The notes: a model not told the origin generated them from the letters alone. Counted from the first letter of the stretch, positions 47,188-57,669 are shown. The stretch is 64,000 nt of DNA from Barnesiella propionica (GCF_025567045.1 NZ_JAOQJK010000008.1:1-64000), one strand, 5' to 3'. Translations and numbers: made by a program.

Positions 47188-47682
47188 ATGAGCATATTAT
47201 ATATAGGGTTAGGTTCAAATCTGGGAAATCGTAAAGAGCATCTGGATAAGGCGGTTTTAGAAATAAAGAATTCGGTGGGTAAAATAATTGCCGTATCGGA
47301 TTATTGTATATCGGAACCTTGGGGATTTGAATCGAAAAATGATTTTTTGAATGCAGTGCTGGCGGTGGATACGACTATGCATCTGCCAGACATTTTACAT
47401 AAAACCCAAGAAATAGAGAAAAAAATGGGGAGTGCGGTACATCGCAAGAGAGACGGAGGATATGCCGACAGGATTATAGACATAGATTTACTGGCCAGTG
47501 GCGGAGAGATTATATGTAACTCTGAGCTTACATTACCGCATCCGCGTATGCACGAGCGGCTTTTTGTAATGGTTCCTTTTGTTTCAGTGGCGCCGGGATG
47601 GATACATCCTGTTTTTCACAAAACAGCAAAGGACTTATTGTCTGAACTGAAGCGTTCGGTTTTGTCAGATAAAAAAAAGTAA
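47188..47682 (+). CDS. folK: 2-amino-4-hydroxy-6-hydroxymethyldihydropteridine pyrophosphokinase
   Basis: FolK attaches pyrophosphate from ATP to the pterin precursor of folate. The 164-residue protein shows the N-terminal YIGLGSNLGNR, the pterin-binding YCISEPWGFE segment, the signature RDGGYADRIIDIDLL (usually RxxPRxxDIDLL) and LPHPRMHERLFVMVP. The length is typical. In many Bacteroidetes folK follows queA; here it has its own promoter beside the nrdDG operon. Confidence 0.95.
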   Translation: MSILYIGLGSNLGNRKEHLDKAVLEIKNSVGKIIAVSDYCISEPWGFESKNDFLNAVLAVDTTMHLPDILHKTQEIEKKMGSAVHRKRDGGYADRIIDIDLLASGGEIICNSELTLPHPRMHERLFVMVPFVSVAPGWIHPVFHKTAKDLLSELKRSVLSDKKK

Positions 47683-47711
47683 AAAGAAAACACGGTTATT
47701 TAATAAAGTAT

Positions 47712-47719
47712 TATATTTG
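47712..47719 (+). promoter_or_regulatory. metK: -7 element for metK
   Basis: TATATTTG fits TAnnTTTG. Transcription would begin near 47726, just before the SAM-II aptamer at 47733, as expected if the aptamer is the 5' end of the message. Confidence 0.55.
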
Positions 47720-47732
47720 CAACCAAAATCAG

Positions 47733-47783
47733 ATGTGGAAGGATTTGGCTGCTTGCAACCACGATAAAAAATGCTAAAAATTG
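47733..47783 (+). promoter_or_regulatory. SAM-II riboswitch in the metK leader
   Basis: The pattern is GTGG, then GGATTTGGC, GCTTGCAACCACG, ATAAAAAATGCTAAAAA. GTGG pairs with CCAC (P1), and TTTGGC pairs with GCTAAA further on, making the H-type pseudoknot of SAM-II. Conserved TTGCAA and the A-rich linker are present. SAM-II occurs in alphaproteobacteria and Bacteroidetes, usually before methionine and SAM genes. The aptamer lies about 118 bases before the metK ATG, so the way it acts on expression is not obvious. Confidence 0.78.
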
Positions 47784-47900
47784 CGTTCTTATCTCTTTCC
47801 TGTCAGCCTTGTTATTCTGATTCTGAATAAATAGCAAATTATTTTTCGGGTGGTCTCGTTCTGCCCGGATTAGGACAATAACAATAACAACTTTTTAATT

Positions 47901-49223
47901 ATGAATTATTTATTCACCTCAGAATCGGTGTCCGAAGGACACCCCGATAAAGTAGCCGATCAAATATCGGATGCTTTGCTTGACGAGTTTCTGGCTCATG
48001 ATGCCAACTCGAAAGTAGCTTGCGAAACATTGGTGACTACCGGACAGGTAGTTCTTGCCGGAGAGGTTAAATCGAATGCTTATGTTGATCTTATGGATGT
48101 TGCCCGCCGGGTAATCAACCGTATAGGTTATAATAAGAGTTCTTATAAATTTGACGGAGATTCATGCGGAGTATTTTCTGCTATTCATGAGCAATCGGCC
48201 GATATAAACAGAGGAGTAGAAAGAGAAGATCCGATGAATCAGGGTGCCGGGGATCAGGGGATGATGTTCGGTTATGCTTGTAATGAAACCGATAATTATA
48301 TGCCGCTTTCATTAGATCTCTCCCATCTCTTGCTTACAGAGCTGGCGGCTATTCGTCGGGAAGAAAAAGAAATGACCTACCTTCGTAAAGGGAAAGTAAC
48401 TTCATATTTACGTCCTGATTCTAAATCTCAGGTAACGATCGAATACAATGAAGATAATATTCCTGTAAGGGTTCATACGATTGTGGTTTCTACCCAACAT
48501 GATGATTTCATCGTGCCGGAGGACAGTACTCCTGAAGCTCAGGCTGCTGCCGATGCCGCTATGTTGGAACGTATTTATAACGATGTAAAAAATATCCTTA
48601 TACCCCGTGTAGTAGAGAAGTTGCCCGCGCGCGTAAAAGCTTTATTCGATAGCAATATCATTCTACATGTAAATCCTACCGGAAAATTCGTAATTGGCGG
48701 TCCTCATGGTGATACGGGACTTACTGGCCGTAAAATTATCGTCGATACTTATGGCGGTAAGGGAGGTCATGGCGGAGGCGCTTTTTCCGGAAAAGATCCT
48801 TCTAAAGTCGATCGTTCCGCTGCTTATGCAGCTCGTCACATTGCAAAGAATCTTGTAGCTGCCGGAGTTTCAGATGAACTGTTGGTACAGGTGTCTTATG
48901 CGATAGGAGTGGCACAACCGGTAAGTGTTTATGTAAACACTTATGGGAAATCGAATGTATCATTGAGCGATGCTGAGATTGCCGCTAAAATTACCGAAAT
49001 ATTTGATTTACGGCCGAAGGCCATAGAAGAACGGCTTAAACTCCGTAATCCGATTTATGAAGAAACAGCTGCGTATGGTCATATGGGACGTAAACCCGAA
49101 ATAGTGAAAAAAACATTTACTTCTAAATATATGCCTGAACCCCTGGAGAAAGAGGTAGAACTCTTTACCTGGGAGAAACTGGATTATGTAGATAAAGTTA
49201 AAAAATCATTCGGTTTGGTTTAA
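47901..49223 (+). CDS. metK: S-adenosylmethionine synthetase
   Basis: MetK makes SAM from methionine and ATP. The 440-residue protein has the ATP-site [18 protein letters not shown] (13-30), the [12 protein letters not shown] motif and the phosphate-binding [19 protein letters not shown]. It is longer than the E. coli enzyme (384) through inserts such as [15 protein letters not shown], as in other Bacteroidetes. Regulated by a SAM-II leader. Confidence 0.97.
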   Translation: MNYLFTSESVSEGHPDKVADQISDALLDEFLAHDANSKVACETLVTTGQVVLAGEVKSNAYVDLMDVARRVINRIGYNKSSYKFDGDSCGVFSAIHEQSADINRGVEREDPMNQGAGDQGMMFGYACNETDNYMPLSLDLSHLLLTELAAIRREEKEMTYLRKGKVTSYLRPDSKSQVTIEYNEDNIPVRVHTIVVSTQHDDFIVPEDSTPEAQAAADAAMLERIYNDVKNILIPRVVEKLPARVKALFDSNIILHVNPTGKFVIGGPHGDTGLTGRKIIVDTYGGKGGHGGGAFSGKDPSKVDRSAAYAARHIAKNLVAAGVSDELLVQVSYAIGVAQPVSVYVNTYGKSNVSLSDAEIAAKITEIFDLRPKAIEERLKLRNPIYEETAAYGHMGRKPEIVKKTFTSKYMPEPLEKEVELFTWEKLDYVDKVKKSFGLV

Positions 49224-49236
49224 ATCGTGATAAATG

Positions 49237-49274
49237 AAATAAAACGAGCCGGATGTATCCGGCTCGTTTTATTT
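49237..49274. terminator. Bidirectional terminator between metK and pldA
   Basis: An 18-bp perfect stem (AAATAAAACGAGCCGGAT with its complement) around a two-base loop, with T-runs in both directions. It serves the convergent genes metK and pldA. Confidence 0.9.
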
Positions 49275-50110
49275 TAATAGTTACTGAAATTTCTCGGTTT
49301 TATGACGAACCCGATGCGTAGCCGGCTGCGAAATTTATTATAATCCAGTAAACATTCTCCGTATCCGTTATAATATTGTACGAAAAAATACTGGTTTTCT
49401 TTCGGGAATAACCGGAAATTAAATTCGAGAATTGTATTGAAATTCAGATTCCAACCGCTTCTTTTGGTAAGAATTGTGGTAAATCCCCATCGTTGATTCT
49501 CACTGATATAGCTGGTTGCCAGTTGTGCGATACCGCAATATTTGAGAATGTCTTTGTTATTCTCTCCGTCAATAATGGGAATCCAGGTTTTAAATTGTAT
49601 TTCCAGGTTTTTTTCTATAAGTAAAGCTCCGGAGAAAGTAATCCGGTTCCAGCTGCGGGAATAGATACTGTCTTTTCCGTTCGATTCATGTTCTATTAAT
49701 ATTCCCGCTTTACCGATGTACCGGTTCTGATGGATGATAAGGTGCCCTAAGCCGATGCCCGGATTGAAATTCAGGTCTACCATGGGTAGGGATTTTTCGA
49801 ACACATTCCAAAAAGCTTTTTGTGTATATTCGATAAACAGAAAGGAGTTGAAAGGTAATTTACTTTTAGTAAGCCTTTGGCTTATGCTTATCTGGAATTT
49901 GACGTCTGAGTTCTGTTTGGTCGGCTTGTGCCCGATAGAAGTTCCCCCAATGAAATAATTGTCTTTGAAAAGAGTAAAATAAGGGCCTTTATCCAGTTCA
50001 TCTCGAATACTGTCGGCATTATAATGCGGAGTATTCGGTTTATCAATAATCTGGGCGTGCATGCCATAACAGTATAGCCATGCGACAAGGAGCATACATA
50101 TATTTCTCAT
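49274..50110 (-). CDS. pldA: Outer-membrane phospholipase A
   Basis: The 278-residue protein has a signal peptide (to about residue 19, YGMHAQ) and the OMPLA active site in HESNGKDSIYSRSWNR: His141, Ser143 and Asn155, almost at E. coli numbering (142, 144, 156). The rest is beta-barrel strands (WGFTTILTKRSGWNL, FFVQYYNGYGECLLDYNK). OMPLA hydrolyses phospholipids that reach the outer leaflet, as a dimer with calcium. The end (FSNY) is not the usual final Phe. Confidence 0.88.
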   Translation of the reverse strand: MRNICMLLVAWLYCYGMHAQIIDKPNTPHYNADSIRDELDKGPYFTLFKDNYFIGGTSIGHKPTKQNSDVKFQISISQRLTKSKLPFNSFLFIEYTQKAFWNVFEKSLPMVDLNFNPGIGLGHLIIHQNRYIGKAGILIEHESNGKDSIYSRSWNRITFSGALLIEKNLEIQFKTWIPIIDGENNKDILKYCGIAQLATSYISENQRWGFTTILTKRSGWNLNFNTILEFNFRLFPKENQYFFVQYYNGYGECLLDYNKFRSRLRIGFVIKPRNFSNY

Positions 50111-50262
50111 GAGTATATATTAATCTTTTAGACAACAAATATTAAATCAAAATTGTTTTCATAAAAGGTCATAATTTCTTTAAATTTAGTCATTATGATG
50201 GATAATTTTAAAGTTTTCGCGAATAAAATAAAAATTGCCTTCGTTTTTTCATTATAGCATTA

Positions 50263-50293
50263 TTTGTGGCTGTCGATAAAAAAGGTAAATTTG
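50263..50293 (+). promoter_or_regulatory. Consensus promoter of the DUF4369 lipoprotein-comM pair
   Basis: TTTG (50263-50266), exactly 19 bases, then TAAATTTG (50286-50293): both elements match the Bacteroidetes sigma-ABfr consensus. The leader is about 16 bases. This is the best promoter in the window. Confidence 0.75.
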
Positions 50294-50315
50294 CGTTGAT
50301 ATCAAAAATAAAAGT

Positions 50316-51422
50316 ATGAATAAGATTATTTCGTACGTGTCTTTCGTATGGCTTCTTGTATTTGTTTCTTGCGGGAATGAAAAGACGGGTTTCTCTATAG
50401 AAGGAACGTTGGATAACCTGGAAGGAAAACCGCTTTTTGCCATATATGAAAATCAGGAAAAATTATATATCGATACTTTATTTCCTCAGAATGGTTTTAT
50501 TTCTCTTAAAGGAGAGGCGAAGGCACTTACTCCTGTACAATTTTACAGAGCCGATAAGAGTAAATATCTCCGTTTATATGTGAAAAACGGGGATCGTATA
50601 GAGTTGAAAGGAGATTCCCGGGAACCCTATGAGCTGAATATTAAGGGAAGCGATCTTGACAAAGAGTTGCTGCAATTTTGCCGTGATAACAAATCTTTAT
50701 TAAACGCTTTAGATTCGGAACGACAAGAGGTCTTGAAAGCGGGTGTCATCTCGGAACGTCTGGCCGCTCTTAATAAAGAGCTGAGTGAAAAAGTAACCAA
50801 ATATGTTACCGGACATAAAAACTCGGTGTTAAGTTCTATCCTGCTATATGATTTTATGCCTGTAAATAGCGATTTCTCTCCATGTGATTCTTTATTCAGG
50901 GTCATATCACCTTCGGCAATACCTCCTTATATTGTGGGAAAATGGGAATATTTGAGAGATAAAGACAGAAAGTTAAGCACCGATTCTGTTTTCGGGGGGG
51001 GGAGCTTTATTGACAAAAAAGATTCTTTGAGGGTTTATGAGGCTCCTTATGAACAAATGATGTTGTTTTATTTCTGGAAAACAGGAAATAAGCGGTCTCA
51101 ACAGGATTTTAATATTTTGCGTGATTTGTACAAAGAATACGGAAAGAATGGTTTGGATATAGTAACAATATCATTAGAACCAGATTCTTCGGCCTGGCGC
51201 AGAACATTGGGGACGGATAGTGTTCCCGGAACATCATTATGGGCAAACGGAGGTTTTGCGAATAAAACGATCATGAATTCAGGAGTTCCTTGTATACCTT
51301 TTTATGTCGTAACCGATACGCTGGGAATGATAATTGCCAAAGGCATGGAGAGTGATACTTTGAAAGAATTTATTGAAAAGAAGATGAACGGAGCGAAAGA
51401 GAGAAAAGTTTCGGATAATTAA
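50316..51422 (+). CDS. DUF4369 lipoprotein with a thioredoxin-like domain lacking CxxC
   Basis: A 368-residue protein with a lipoprotein signal (FVSCGNE; Cys about 19) and an N-terminal DUF4369 beta-domain (about 25-120: FSIEGTLDNLEGKPLFAIYE). After a helical linker comes a TlpA-like thioredoxin fold (about 240-360). Where a redox CxxC would be expected (LFYFWKTGNKRSQQDFN) there is none, so disulfide chemistry is unlikely. The single later Cys is in NSGVPCIPFYVV, near the usual cis-Pro. Function unknown; possibly a binding or chaperone role in the periplasm. 14 bases precede comM. Confidence 0.78.
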   Translation: MNKIISYVSFVWLLVFVSCGNEKTGFSIEGTLDNLEGKPLFAIYENQEKLYIDTLFPQNGFISLKGEAKALTPVQFYRADKSKYLRLYVKNGDRIELKGDSREPYELNIKGSDLDKELLQFCRDNKSLLNALDSERQEVLKAGVISERLAALNKELSEKVTKYVTGHKNSVLSSILLYDFMPVNSDFSPCDSLFRVISPSAIPPYIVGKWEYLRDKDRKLSTDSVFGGGSFIDKKDSLRVYEAPYEQMMLFYFWKTGNKRSQQDFNILRDLYKEYGKNGLDIVTISLEPDSSAWRRTLGTDSVPGTSLWANGGFANKTIMNSGVPCIPFYVVTDTLGMIIAKGMESDTLKEFIEKKMNGAKERKVSDN

Positions 51423-51436
51423 AATACGAATGGCCT

Positions 51437-52978
51437 ATGTTGGTAAAAGTATTCGGGGCAGCCGTACAAGGAATAGATGCAATAGTAGTTACGATTGAGG
51501 TAAACTGCACGCAGGGTATCCGTTTTTTTATGGTCGGGCTGCCCGATACGGCAGTGAAAGAGAGTCATGAACGTATTGTTTCGGCCGTTCAGCATAACGG
51601 TTACAAATTTCCGCGAATGCAGATCGTTATCAATATGGCTCCGGCTGATATCAGGAAGGAAGGCTCTGCTTATGACCTGCCTTTAGCGATAGGAATCCTT
51701 GCTTCGGACGGTCATTCGATATCGTCTGAAAAACTTTCTTCTTATATGATGATGGGCGAATTATCGCTTGATGGCAACATTTTACCGGTTAAAGGAGCTT
51801 TGCCTATTGCAATTAAAGCAAGAGAGGAAGGGTTTAAAGGGCTTATAATTCCGAAAGCGAATGTAAGGGAGGCTGCTGTTGTTAATAATCTTGATGTATA
51901 CGGGGTTGAAAATATTAAAGAAGTTATCGAATTTTTCAATGGAGAGCGTGAGCTCGAACCTACTGTAATAGATACCAGAGCCGAATTTTTTGCCGGAACG
52001 TCCGAATTCGATCTGGATTTTTCCGATGTAAAAGGACAGGAAAGCGTAAAACGGGCTTTTGAAGTAGCTGCTTCAGGCGGACATAATATTATACTCGTCG
52101 GCCCTCCGGGCGCCGGAAAATCGATGATGGCGAAACGTTTGCCTTCTATTTTACCTCCATTGACTTTACAAGAGGCTTTAGAAACGACAAAGATACATTC
52201 GGTCGCAGGAAAAATGGATAGTGATAGTTCCCTCCTTTCCCGGCGTCCGTTCCGTGCACCGCACCATACGATATCCAGTGTCGCGTTGGTGGGTGGAGGG
52301 GTATTCCCCCAGCCGGGGGAAATATCGCTGGCTCATCACGGTGTTTTGTTTTTGGATGAGCTTCCTGAGTTTTCAAGGCAAGTTCTTGAAGTAATGCGGC
52401 AGCCGCTTGAAGACCGTAAGATTACGGTCTCCCGGGCAAAATATTCGATAGAATATCCGGCTAGTGTCATGCTGGTTGCTTCGATGAATCCTTGTCCCTG
52501 TGGTTTCTATAATCATCCCGATAAGGAATGTATTTGTTCTCCGGGCGCTGTCCAGCGTTACCTTAACCGTATTTCGGGACCTTTACTGGACCGTATTGAC
52601 ATTCAGGTGGAAATTGTACCGGTTCCTTTTGAAAAGATTTCCGATATCAGGCCTTCTGAGCCGAGTTCTGTTATTCGGGAACGGGTAGTACGTGCACGTG
52701 AAATACAGGCGGAACGATTTTCGGGAATTTCCGGAGTATATTGCAATGCTCAGATGAATACACGTTTGCTCAACCGCTATGCGGTTCCGGATGATGCCGG
52801 TCTGAAAAGACTGAAAGATGCAATGACCCGTTTTAGTTTATCGGCCCGGGCCTACGACCGTGTTCTCAAGGTAGCGCGTACGATTGCCGATCTGGAGGGG
52901 AGTGAGAATATTTTATCCTCGCATATATCCGAGGCGATCACATACCGGAATTTGGACAGGGAGAACTGGGCCGGATGA
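51437..52978 (+). CDS. comM: YifB/ComM family AAA+ ATPase
   Basis: The 513-residue protein has a LonC-like N-terminal domain (about 1-180), an Mg-chelatase-like AAA+ core with Walker A GPPGAGKS (222-229) and Walker B LFLDELPEF, and a C-terminal domain with NPCPCGFYNHPDKECIC, a zinc-binding-like Cys cluster. ComM is a hexameric helicase that extends DNA branches during natural transformation in gammaproteobacteria. In Bacteroidales its role is not proven. Followed closely by mutS. Confidence 0.92.
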   Translation: MLVKVFGAAVQGIDAIVVTIEVNCTQGIRFFMVGLPDTAVKESHERIVSAVQHNGYKFPRMQIVINMAPADIRKEGSAYDLPLAIGILASDGHSISSEKLSSYMMMGELSLDGNILPVKGALPIAIKAREEGFKGLIIPKANVREAAVVNNLDVYGVENIKEVIEFFNGERELEPTVIDTRAEFFAGTSEFDLDFSDVKGQESVKRAFEVAASGGHNIILVGPPGAGKSMMAKRLPSILPPLTLQEALETTKIHSVAGKMDSDSSLLSRRPFRAPHHTISSVALVGGGVFPQPGEISLAHHGVLFLDELPEFSRQVLEVMRQPLEDRKITVSRAKYSIEYPASVMLVASMNPCPCGFYNHPDKECICSPGAVQRYLNRISGPLLDRIDIQVEIVPVPFEKISDIRPSEPSSVIRERVVRAREIQAERFSGISGVYCNAQMNTRLLNRYAVPDDAGLKRLKDAMTRFSLSARAYDRVLKVARTIADLEGSENILSSHISEAITYRNLDRENWAG

Positions 52979-53046
52979 TCGTATGATATGAGTGTCGTAT
53001 CGTTTCGGGAAATTTATTTTTTGATAATAATTAAAAACAAGATAAA

Positions 53047-55659
53047 GTGGCAAAAGAAGTAGTTGAGACTCCGCTCATGAAACAATATTTTGAAATGAAA
53101 GGCAAACATCCCGATGCTGTTTTGCTTTTCAGGGTAGGAGACTTTTATGAAACGTATTCCGAAGATGCCGTTATTTCGGCGGAAATTCTTGGAATAACAC
53201 TTACACGGAGGGCGAATGGCGTAGCTCAGCATGTCGAAATGGCGGGTTTTCCGCATCATGCACTCGATACGTATCTTCCCAAACTTGTCAGGGCCGGCAA
53301 GCGTGTTGCTATATGCGAACAGCTGGAAGACCCTAAAATGACGAAAAAGTTGGTAAAGAGAGGGATTACCGAATTAGTTACCCCGGGAGTTTCCATCAAT
53401 GATAATATACTGAATCACCGGGAAAATAATTTTCTGGCAGGTGTGCATTTTGGTAAAAATAATTGTGGTATTGCTTTTTTGGATATTTCTACAGGTGAAT
53501 TTCTCACGGCTGAAGGAGATTTCGATTATGTTGATAAGTTGTTGGGCAATTTTTCCCCGAAAGAAGTCCTATTTGAAAAAACCAAAAGAAAATTGTTCGA
53601 AGAACATTTCGGCACCCGTTTCTTTACTTTCGAACTGGATGACTGGGTATATACCAGCGAAGCGGCGACCGACCGTTTGTTAAAACATTTCGAGACGAAG
53701 AATCTGAAAGGGTTTGGTATTCATCAGATGCCTAATGCAATTATAGCAGCAGGCTCTTTGTTGCATTATCTCGATATAACGCAGCATACGCAAATATCCC
53801 ATATTACTGCATTATCCAGAATAGAAGAAGAGCGTTATGTGCGCCTTGACAAGTTTACTGTTCGTAGTTTGGAATTACTGTCGTCCATGAACGAAGGAGG
53901 CAAGAGCCTTTTGGATGTGATTGACCGCACGACCAGTCCTATGGGGGCCCGTATGCTCAAACGCTGGATGGTTTTTCCCTTGAAAGATGTAAAACCCATC
54001 GATGACCGGCTGAACGTTGTAGAGTATTTTTTCAGGCATCCCGGTATGGAGGAGGCTCTCGAACCTCAGCTCGAACTGATAGGAGATGTGGAACGTATCA
54101 TTTCCAAAGTGGCCGTAGGCCGTATATCACCCCGTGAAGTCGTGCAGCTCAAAGTTGCTTTGGGAGCGATGGAACCAATCAAGCAATTATGTGCAGCTTC
54201 GGAGGAACCTGTGTTACAACAGATTGGAGAGCAACTGAATCCTTGTACTATCATTCGCGACCGGATAGAGCGTGAAATAAATCCGGATGCTCCTACCTTG
54301 GTGAACCGGGGCGGTATTATTCGTAAAGGAGTTAACGGAGAATTGGACGATCTGAGAGATATTTCATATTCGGGTAAAGATTATCTGATGCACATCCAGC
54401 AGCGGGAATGTGAGCGTACGGGGATTTCCAGCCTTAAAATCAGTTATAACAATGTATTCGGTTATTATATAGAAGTCCGTAATACTCATAAAGATAAGGT
54501 TCCCGAAGAGTGGATAAGAAAGCAGACACTGGTGAGTGCTGAGCGTTATATCACGCAGGAATTGAAAGAGTATGAAGAAAAGATATTGGGGGCTGAAGAG
54601 AAAATACTTTCGCTCGAAACCCGTTTATTCAATGAACTGGTTCTGGCATTAAGCGAATATATCCCGGCTATCCAGCATAATTCATCTTTGATCGCCCGTC
54701 TCGATTGTCTTCTTTCTTTTGTCAAGGTCGCCCGGGAGAATAAATACATACGCCCTCAGATAGATGAGTCACTTGAGATAGATATTCATGAAGGGCGGCA
54801 TCCGGTTATTGAAAAGCAAATGGCTCCCGGAGAAGCTTATATCGCGAATAGTGTATTGTTGAATAACGATACGCAACAGATTATTATGATTACCGGACCT
54901 AATATGGCTGGTAAATCGGCTTTATTGCGTCAGACGGCGCTCATTGTATTGCTGGCTCAGATAGGCTGCTTTGTCCCTGCAGAGTCGGCGAAAATAGGAG
55001 TAGTCGATAAAATATTTACCCGGGTGGGAGCATCGGATAACATCTCTTTAGGCGAGTCTACTTTTATGGTGGAGATGAACGAAGCTGCCGATATTCTTAA
55101 CAATATGTCGGAAAGAAGTCTTATTCTTTTTGACGAACTGGGGCGCGGAACCAGTACCTACGACGGGATTTCCATAGCTTGGGCTATTGTGGAGCATATA
55201 CACGAACATCCAAAGGCACGTGCTAAAACTTTATTTGCAACTCATTACCATGAGTTGAACGAGATGGAACGCACCTATAAGCGTATAGCTAACTATAATG
55301 TCTCGGTGAAAGAAGTGGATAATAAAGTGATTTTCCTGCGTAAACTAGTTCGCGGCGGTAGTGAACATAGTTTCGGTATTCACGTGGCTAAACTGGCCGG
55401 TATGCCTCAAAGTATAGTGAGCCGGGCGAACCAGATATTGAAACAGCTGGAAACCGAAAACCGTCAGAGCGGCATTTCGAAACCGACGATGGAGATCGCT
55501 ACCAGCCGGAGCGGTATGCAGCTTAGTTTTTTTCAGCTGGACGATCCTGTTCTCTCTCAAATACGTGACGAAATAATCAAGGTGGATATCAATAATCTTA
55601 CACCGATGGAAGCTTTGAATAAGTTGAATGAAATACGAAAAATAATTACCGGAAAATAA
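53047..55659 (+). CDS. mutS: DNA mismatch repair protein MutS
   Basis: MutS recognises base mismatches and starts repair. The 870-residue protein shows the mismatch-binding Phe-x-Glu motif (RVGDFYETY), the clamp and lever domains, and the ATPase with Walker A GPNMAGKS (617-624) and the signature [25 protein letters not shown]. The GTG at 53047 ([15 protein letters not shown]) is preferred because family members start with this segment; an ATG at 53077 would cut the domain I start. Confidence 0.97.
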   Translation: MAKEVVETPLMKQYFEMKGKHPDAVLLFRVGDFYETYSEDAVISAEILGITLTRRANGVAQHVEMAGFPHHALDTYLPKLVRAGKRVAICEQLEDPKMTKKLVKRGITELVTPGVSINDNILNHRENNFLAGVHFGKNNCGIAFLDISTGEFLTAEGDFDYVDKLLGNFSPKEVLFEKTKRKLFEEHFGTRFFTFELDDWVYTSEAATDRLLKHFETKNLKGFGIHQMPNAIIAAGSLLHYLDITQHTQISHITALSRIEEERYVRLDKFTVRSLELLSSMNEGGKSLLDVIDRTTSPMGARMLKRWMVFPLKDVKPIDDRLNVVEYFFRHPGMEEALEPQLELIGDVERIISKVAVGRISPREVVQLKVALGAMEPIKQLCAASEEPVLQQIGEQLNPCTIIRDRIEREINPDAPTLVNRGGIIRKGVNGELDDLRDISYSGKDYLMHIQQRECERTGISSLKISYNNVFGYYIEVRNTHKDKVPEEWIRKQTLVSAERYITQELKEYEEKILGAEEKILSLETRLFNELVLALSEYIPAIQHNSSLIARLDCLLSFVKVARENKYIRPQIDESLEIDIHEGRHPVIEKQMAPGEAYIANSVLLNNDTQQIIMITGPNMAGKSALLRQTALIVLLAQIGCFVPAESAKIGVVDKIFTRVGASDNISLGESTFMVEMNEAADILNNMSERSLILFDELGRGTSTYDGISIAWAIVEHIHEHPKARAKTLFATHYHELNEMERTYKRIANYNVSVKEVDNKVIFLRKLVRGGSEHSFGIHVAKLAGMPQSIVSRANQILKQLETENRQSGISKPTMEIATSRSGMQLSFFQLDDPVLSQIRDEIIKVDINNLTPMEALNKLNEIRKIITGK

Positions 55660-55706
55660 TGCTTTAGAGTTTTTCGCTGGAGGTTGATAAGGCAATACGA
55701 AAAGAT

Positions 55707-56966
55707 ATGAAAAGAACCGATTTTGAAATTATGGCCCCTGTGGGCAGTTATGAGTCCTTAACGGCAGCGATACAAGGCGGTGCTAATTCCATCTATTTCG
55801 GAATAGAAGGTTTAAATATGCGTGCACGTTCGTCAAATAATTTTACGGTGAACGATTTGCACGAAATTGTACGTATATGTAATGAACATCATATAAAAAG
55901 TTATCTTACGGTTAATACCGTTATATATGACGAAGATCTGAAACTGATGCGCCGGATTATAGATGCGGCGCGTGAAGCCGGATTATCGGCTATAATTGCC
56001 AGTGATGTCGCTGCCATGTCTTATGCCAGCAGTATAGGTGTAGAGGTACATCTTTCCACTCAACTGAATATATCCAATGCCGAGGCTCTTAAATTCTATG
56101 CCCGTTATGCCGATGTAGTCGTACTGGCTCGTGAACTTAGTCTGGAACAAGTCGCCGGAATATATAAAACGATATGTGATGAAAATATAAAGGGTCCCGG
56201 AGGGGAGTTGATTCGCATCGAAATGTTCTGTCACGGAGCTCTTTGTATGGCCGTTTCCGGGAAATGTTATTTGAGCTTGCATGAGATGAACGCTTCGGCC
56301 AACCGGGGAGCTTGTATGCAGGTATGCCGGCGGGCCTATACGGTAAAAGATAAGGAGAGCGATCTGGAACTGGAAGTGGATAATCAATATATTATGTCTC
56401 CGAAAGATTTGAAGACGATACATTTTATGAACAAAATGATCGATTCGGGGGTACGGGTATTTAAGATTGAGGGACGTGCGAGAGGCGCGGAATATGTGCG
56501 GACCGTGGTATCCTGTTATCGCGAAGCGGTCGAGGCATATCTGGATAATAGTTTTACGGATGAAAAGATAGAGGACTGGAATGAGCGGCTGGCTACGGTG
56601 TTTAACCGGGGATTCTGGAACGGTTATTATCTGGGGCAACGATTGGGAGAGTGGACTTCGAGGTATGGCTCTTCAGCTACTAAGACGAAGGTTCTGATAG
56701 GTAAAGGCATCAAATATTTTTCTAAACTGGGAGTAGCCGAATTTCAAATAGAAAGCCGTTCTTTGAAGGTAGGAGATGAGATTTTGATTACTGGACCTAC
56801 TACCGGAGCGGTAACTACTATCGTAGATGAAATACGGGTCGATCTGAAACCTGTGGATGAAGCAGTGAAAGGAGAACGTTTTTCTATTAAACTAAAAGAA
56901 AAGATAAGACCTTCGGACAAATTATTCAAATGGGTGAATACCGAAGATTTAAAGAAAGAGTTATGA
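55707..56966 (+). CDS. U32 peptidase-family protein, possibly a TrhP-type tRNA hydroxylation protein
   Basis: A 419-residue TIM-barrel U32 protein: APVGSYESLTAAIQGGAN at the N terminus, then YLTVNTVIYDEDL and VHLSTQLNISNAEA. A cysteine set (EMFCHGALCMAVSGKCYLS, GACMQVCRRAY) is followed by the YVRTVVSCYREAVEAYL segment. U32 proteins once called proteases include TrhP and RlhA, which are iron-sulfur RNA hydroxylases that use prephenate; TrhP makes ho5U34 in tRNA. The overlap with mnmD, another U34 enzyme, supports an RNA role here. Not decisive. Confidence 0.82.
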   Translation: MKRTDFEIMAPVGSYESLTAAIQGGANSIYFGIEGLNMRARSSNNFTVNDLHEIVRICNEHHIKSYLTVNTVIYDEDLKLMRRIIDAAREAGLSAIIASDVAAMSYASSIGVEVHLSTQLNISNAEALKFYARYADVVVLARELSLEQVAGIYKTICDENIKGPGGELIRIEMFCHGALCMAVSGKCYLSLHEMNASANRGACMQVCRRAYTVKDKESDLELEVDNQYIMSPKDLKTIHFMNKMIDSGVRVFKIEGRARGAEYVRTVVSCYREAVEAYLDNSFTDEKIEDWNERLATVFNRGFWNGYYLGQRLGEWTSRYGSSATKTKVLIGKGIKYFSKLGVAEFQIESRSLKVGDEILITGPTTGAVTTIVDEIRVDLKPVDEAVKGERFSIKLKEKIRPSDKLFKWVNTEDLKKEL

Positions 56967-57637
56967 TTTCTGTACAGATACAACGAACGGCCGATGGCTC
57001 TTCTACTTTATATTTGCCTGATCTGGACGAACACTACCATTCGGTGAAAGGAGCGAAAGAAGAGGCGTCTCATGTTTATGTTCATACGGCATTCGACGCT
57101 TGTGTAGAAGAATCTGTCAATGTTTTGGAGATGGGGTTCGGTACCGGATTAAATGCTTTTCTCACGCTGCTCGCCTCCCAAAGCAGAAACGGAAAAGTAT
57201 ATTATACGGCATTAGAGGCATATCCTCTTCCGCTTGATATTATTGAACGGTTACGGTATCCGGAAACGATAGAGCCTGCAGCTTCCGGTTTGTTTCTGAA
57301 ATTACATGAAGCCGGGTGGAATGTCCGGGAACAGATAACGCCTTCGTTTCACTTGTTGAAAATACAAGCCGATTTATTGAAATATGATTTTCATGATAAT
57401 AAGTATGATGTGGTCTATTATGATGCGTTTGCTCCGGAAAAACAGCCTGAATTATGGGACGAATCCGTATTTTCCCGTATTTATGATGTTCTTTTTCCGG
57501 GCGGTATTTTGAGTACGTATTGTGCTAAAGGTGAAGTCCGCCGGAGATTGCAACGATGTGGGTTTTTGGTGGAAAGACTACAAGGCCCTCCGGGAGGCAA
57601 GCGGGAAATAATAAGGGCGGTAAAGCCGTTTGTATAA
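56963..57637 (+). CDS. mnmD: tRNA 5-methylaminomethyl-2-thiouridine methyltransferase
   Basis: A 224-residue standalone homologue of the MnmD half of MnmC, which methylates nm5s2U34 to mnm5s2U34 with SAM. Visible are the SAM motif LEMGFGTGLNAFLTLLA and the active-site region YYDAFAPEKQPELWDE. The start at 56963 overlaps the U32 stop by four bases (ATGA); a start 11 codons earlier is less likely. The oxidase half (MnmC2) is not fused, as in many bacteria with standalone MnmD. Confidence 0.92.
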   Translation: MISVQIQRTADGSSTLYLPDLDEHYHSVKGAKEEASHVYVHTAFDACVEESVNVLEMGFGTGLNAFLTLLASQSRNGKVYYTALEAYPLPLDIIERLRYPETIEPAASGLFLKLHEAGWNVREQITPSFHLLKIQADLLKYDFHDNKYDVVYYDAFAPEKQPELWDESVFSRIYDVLFPGGILSTYCAKGEVRRRLQRCGFLVERLQGPPGGKREIIRAVKPFV

Positions 57638-57669
57638 GAAATAGATTAAAATAATCTGTTATTATGTGT

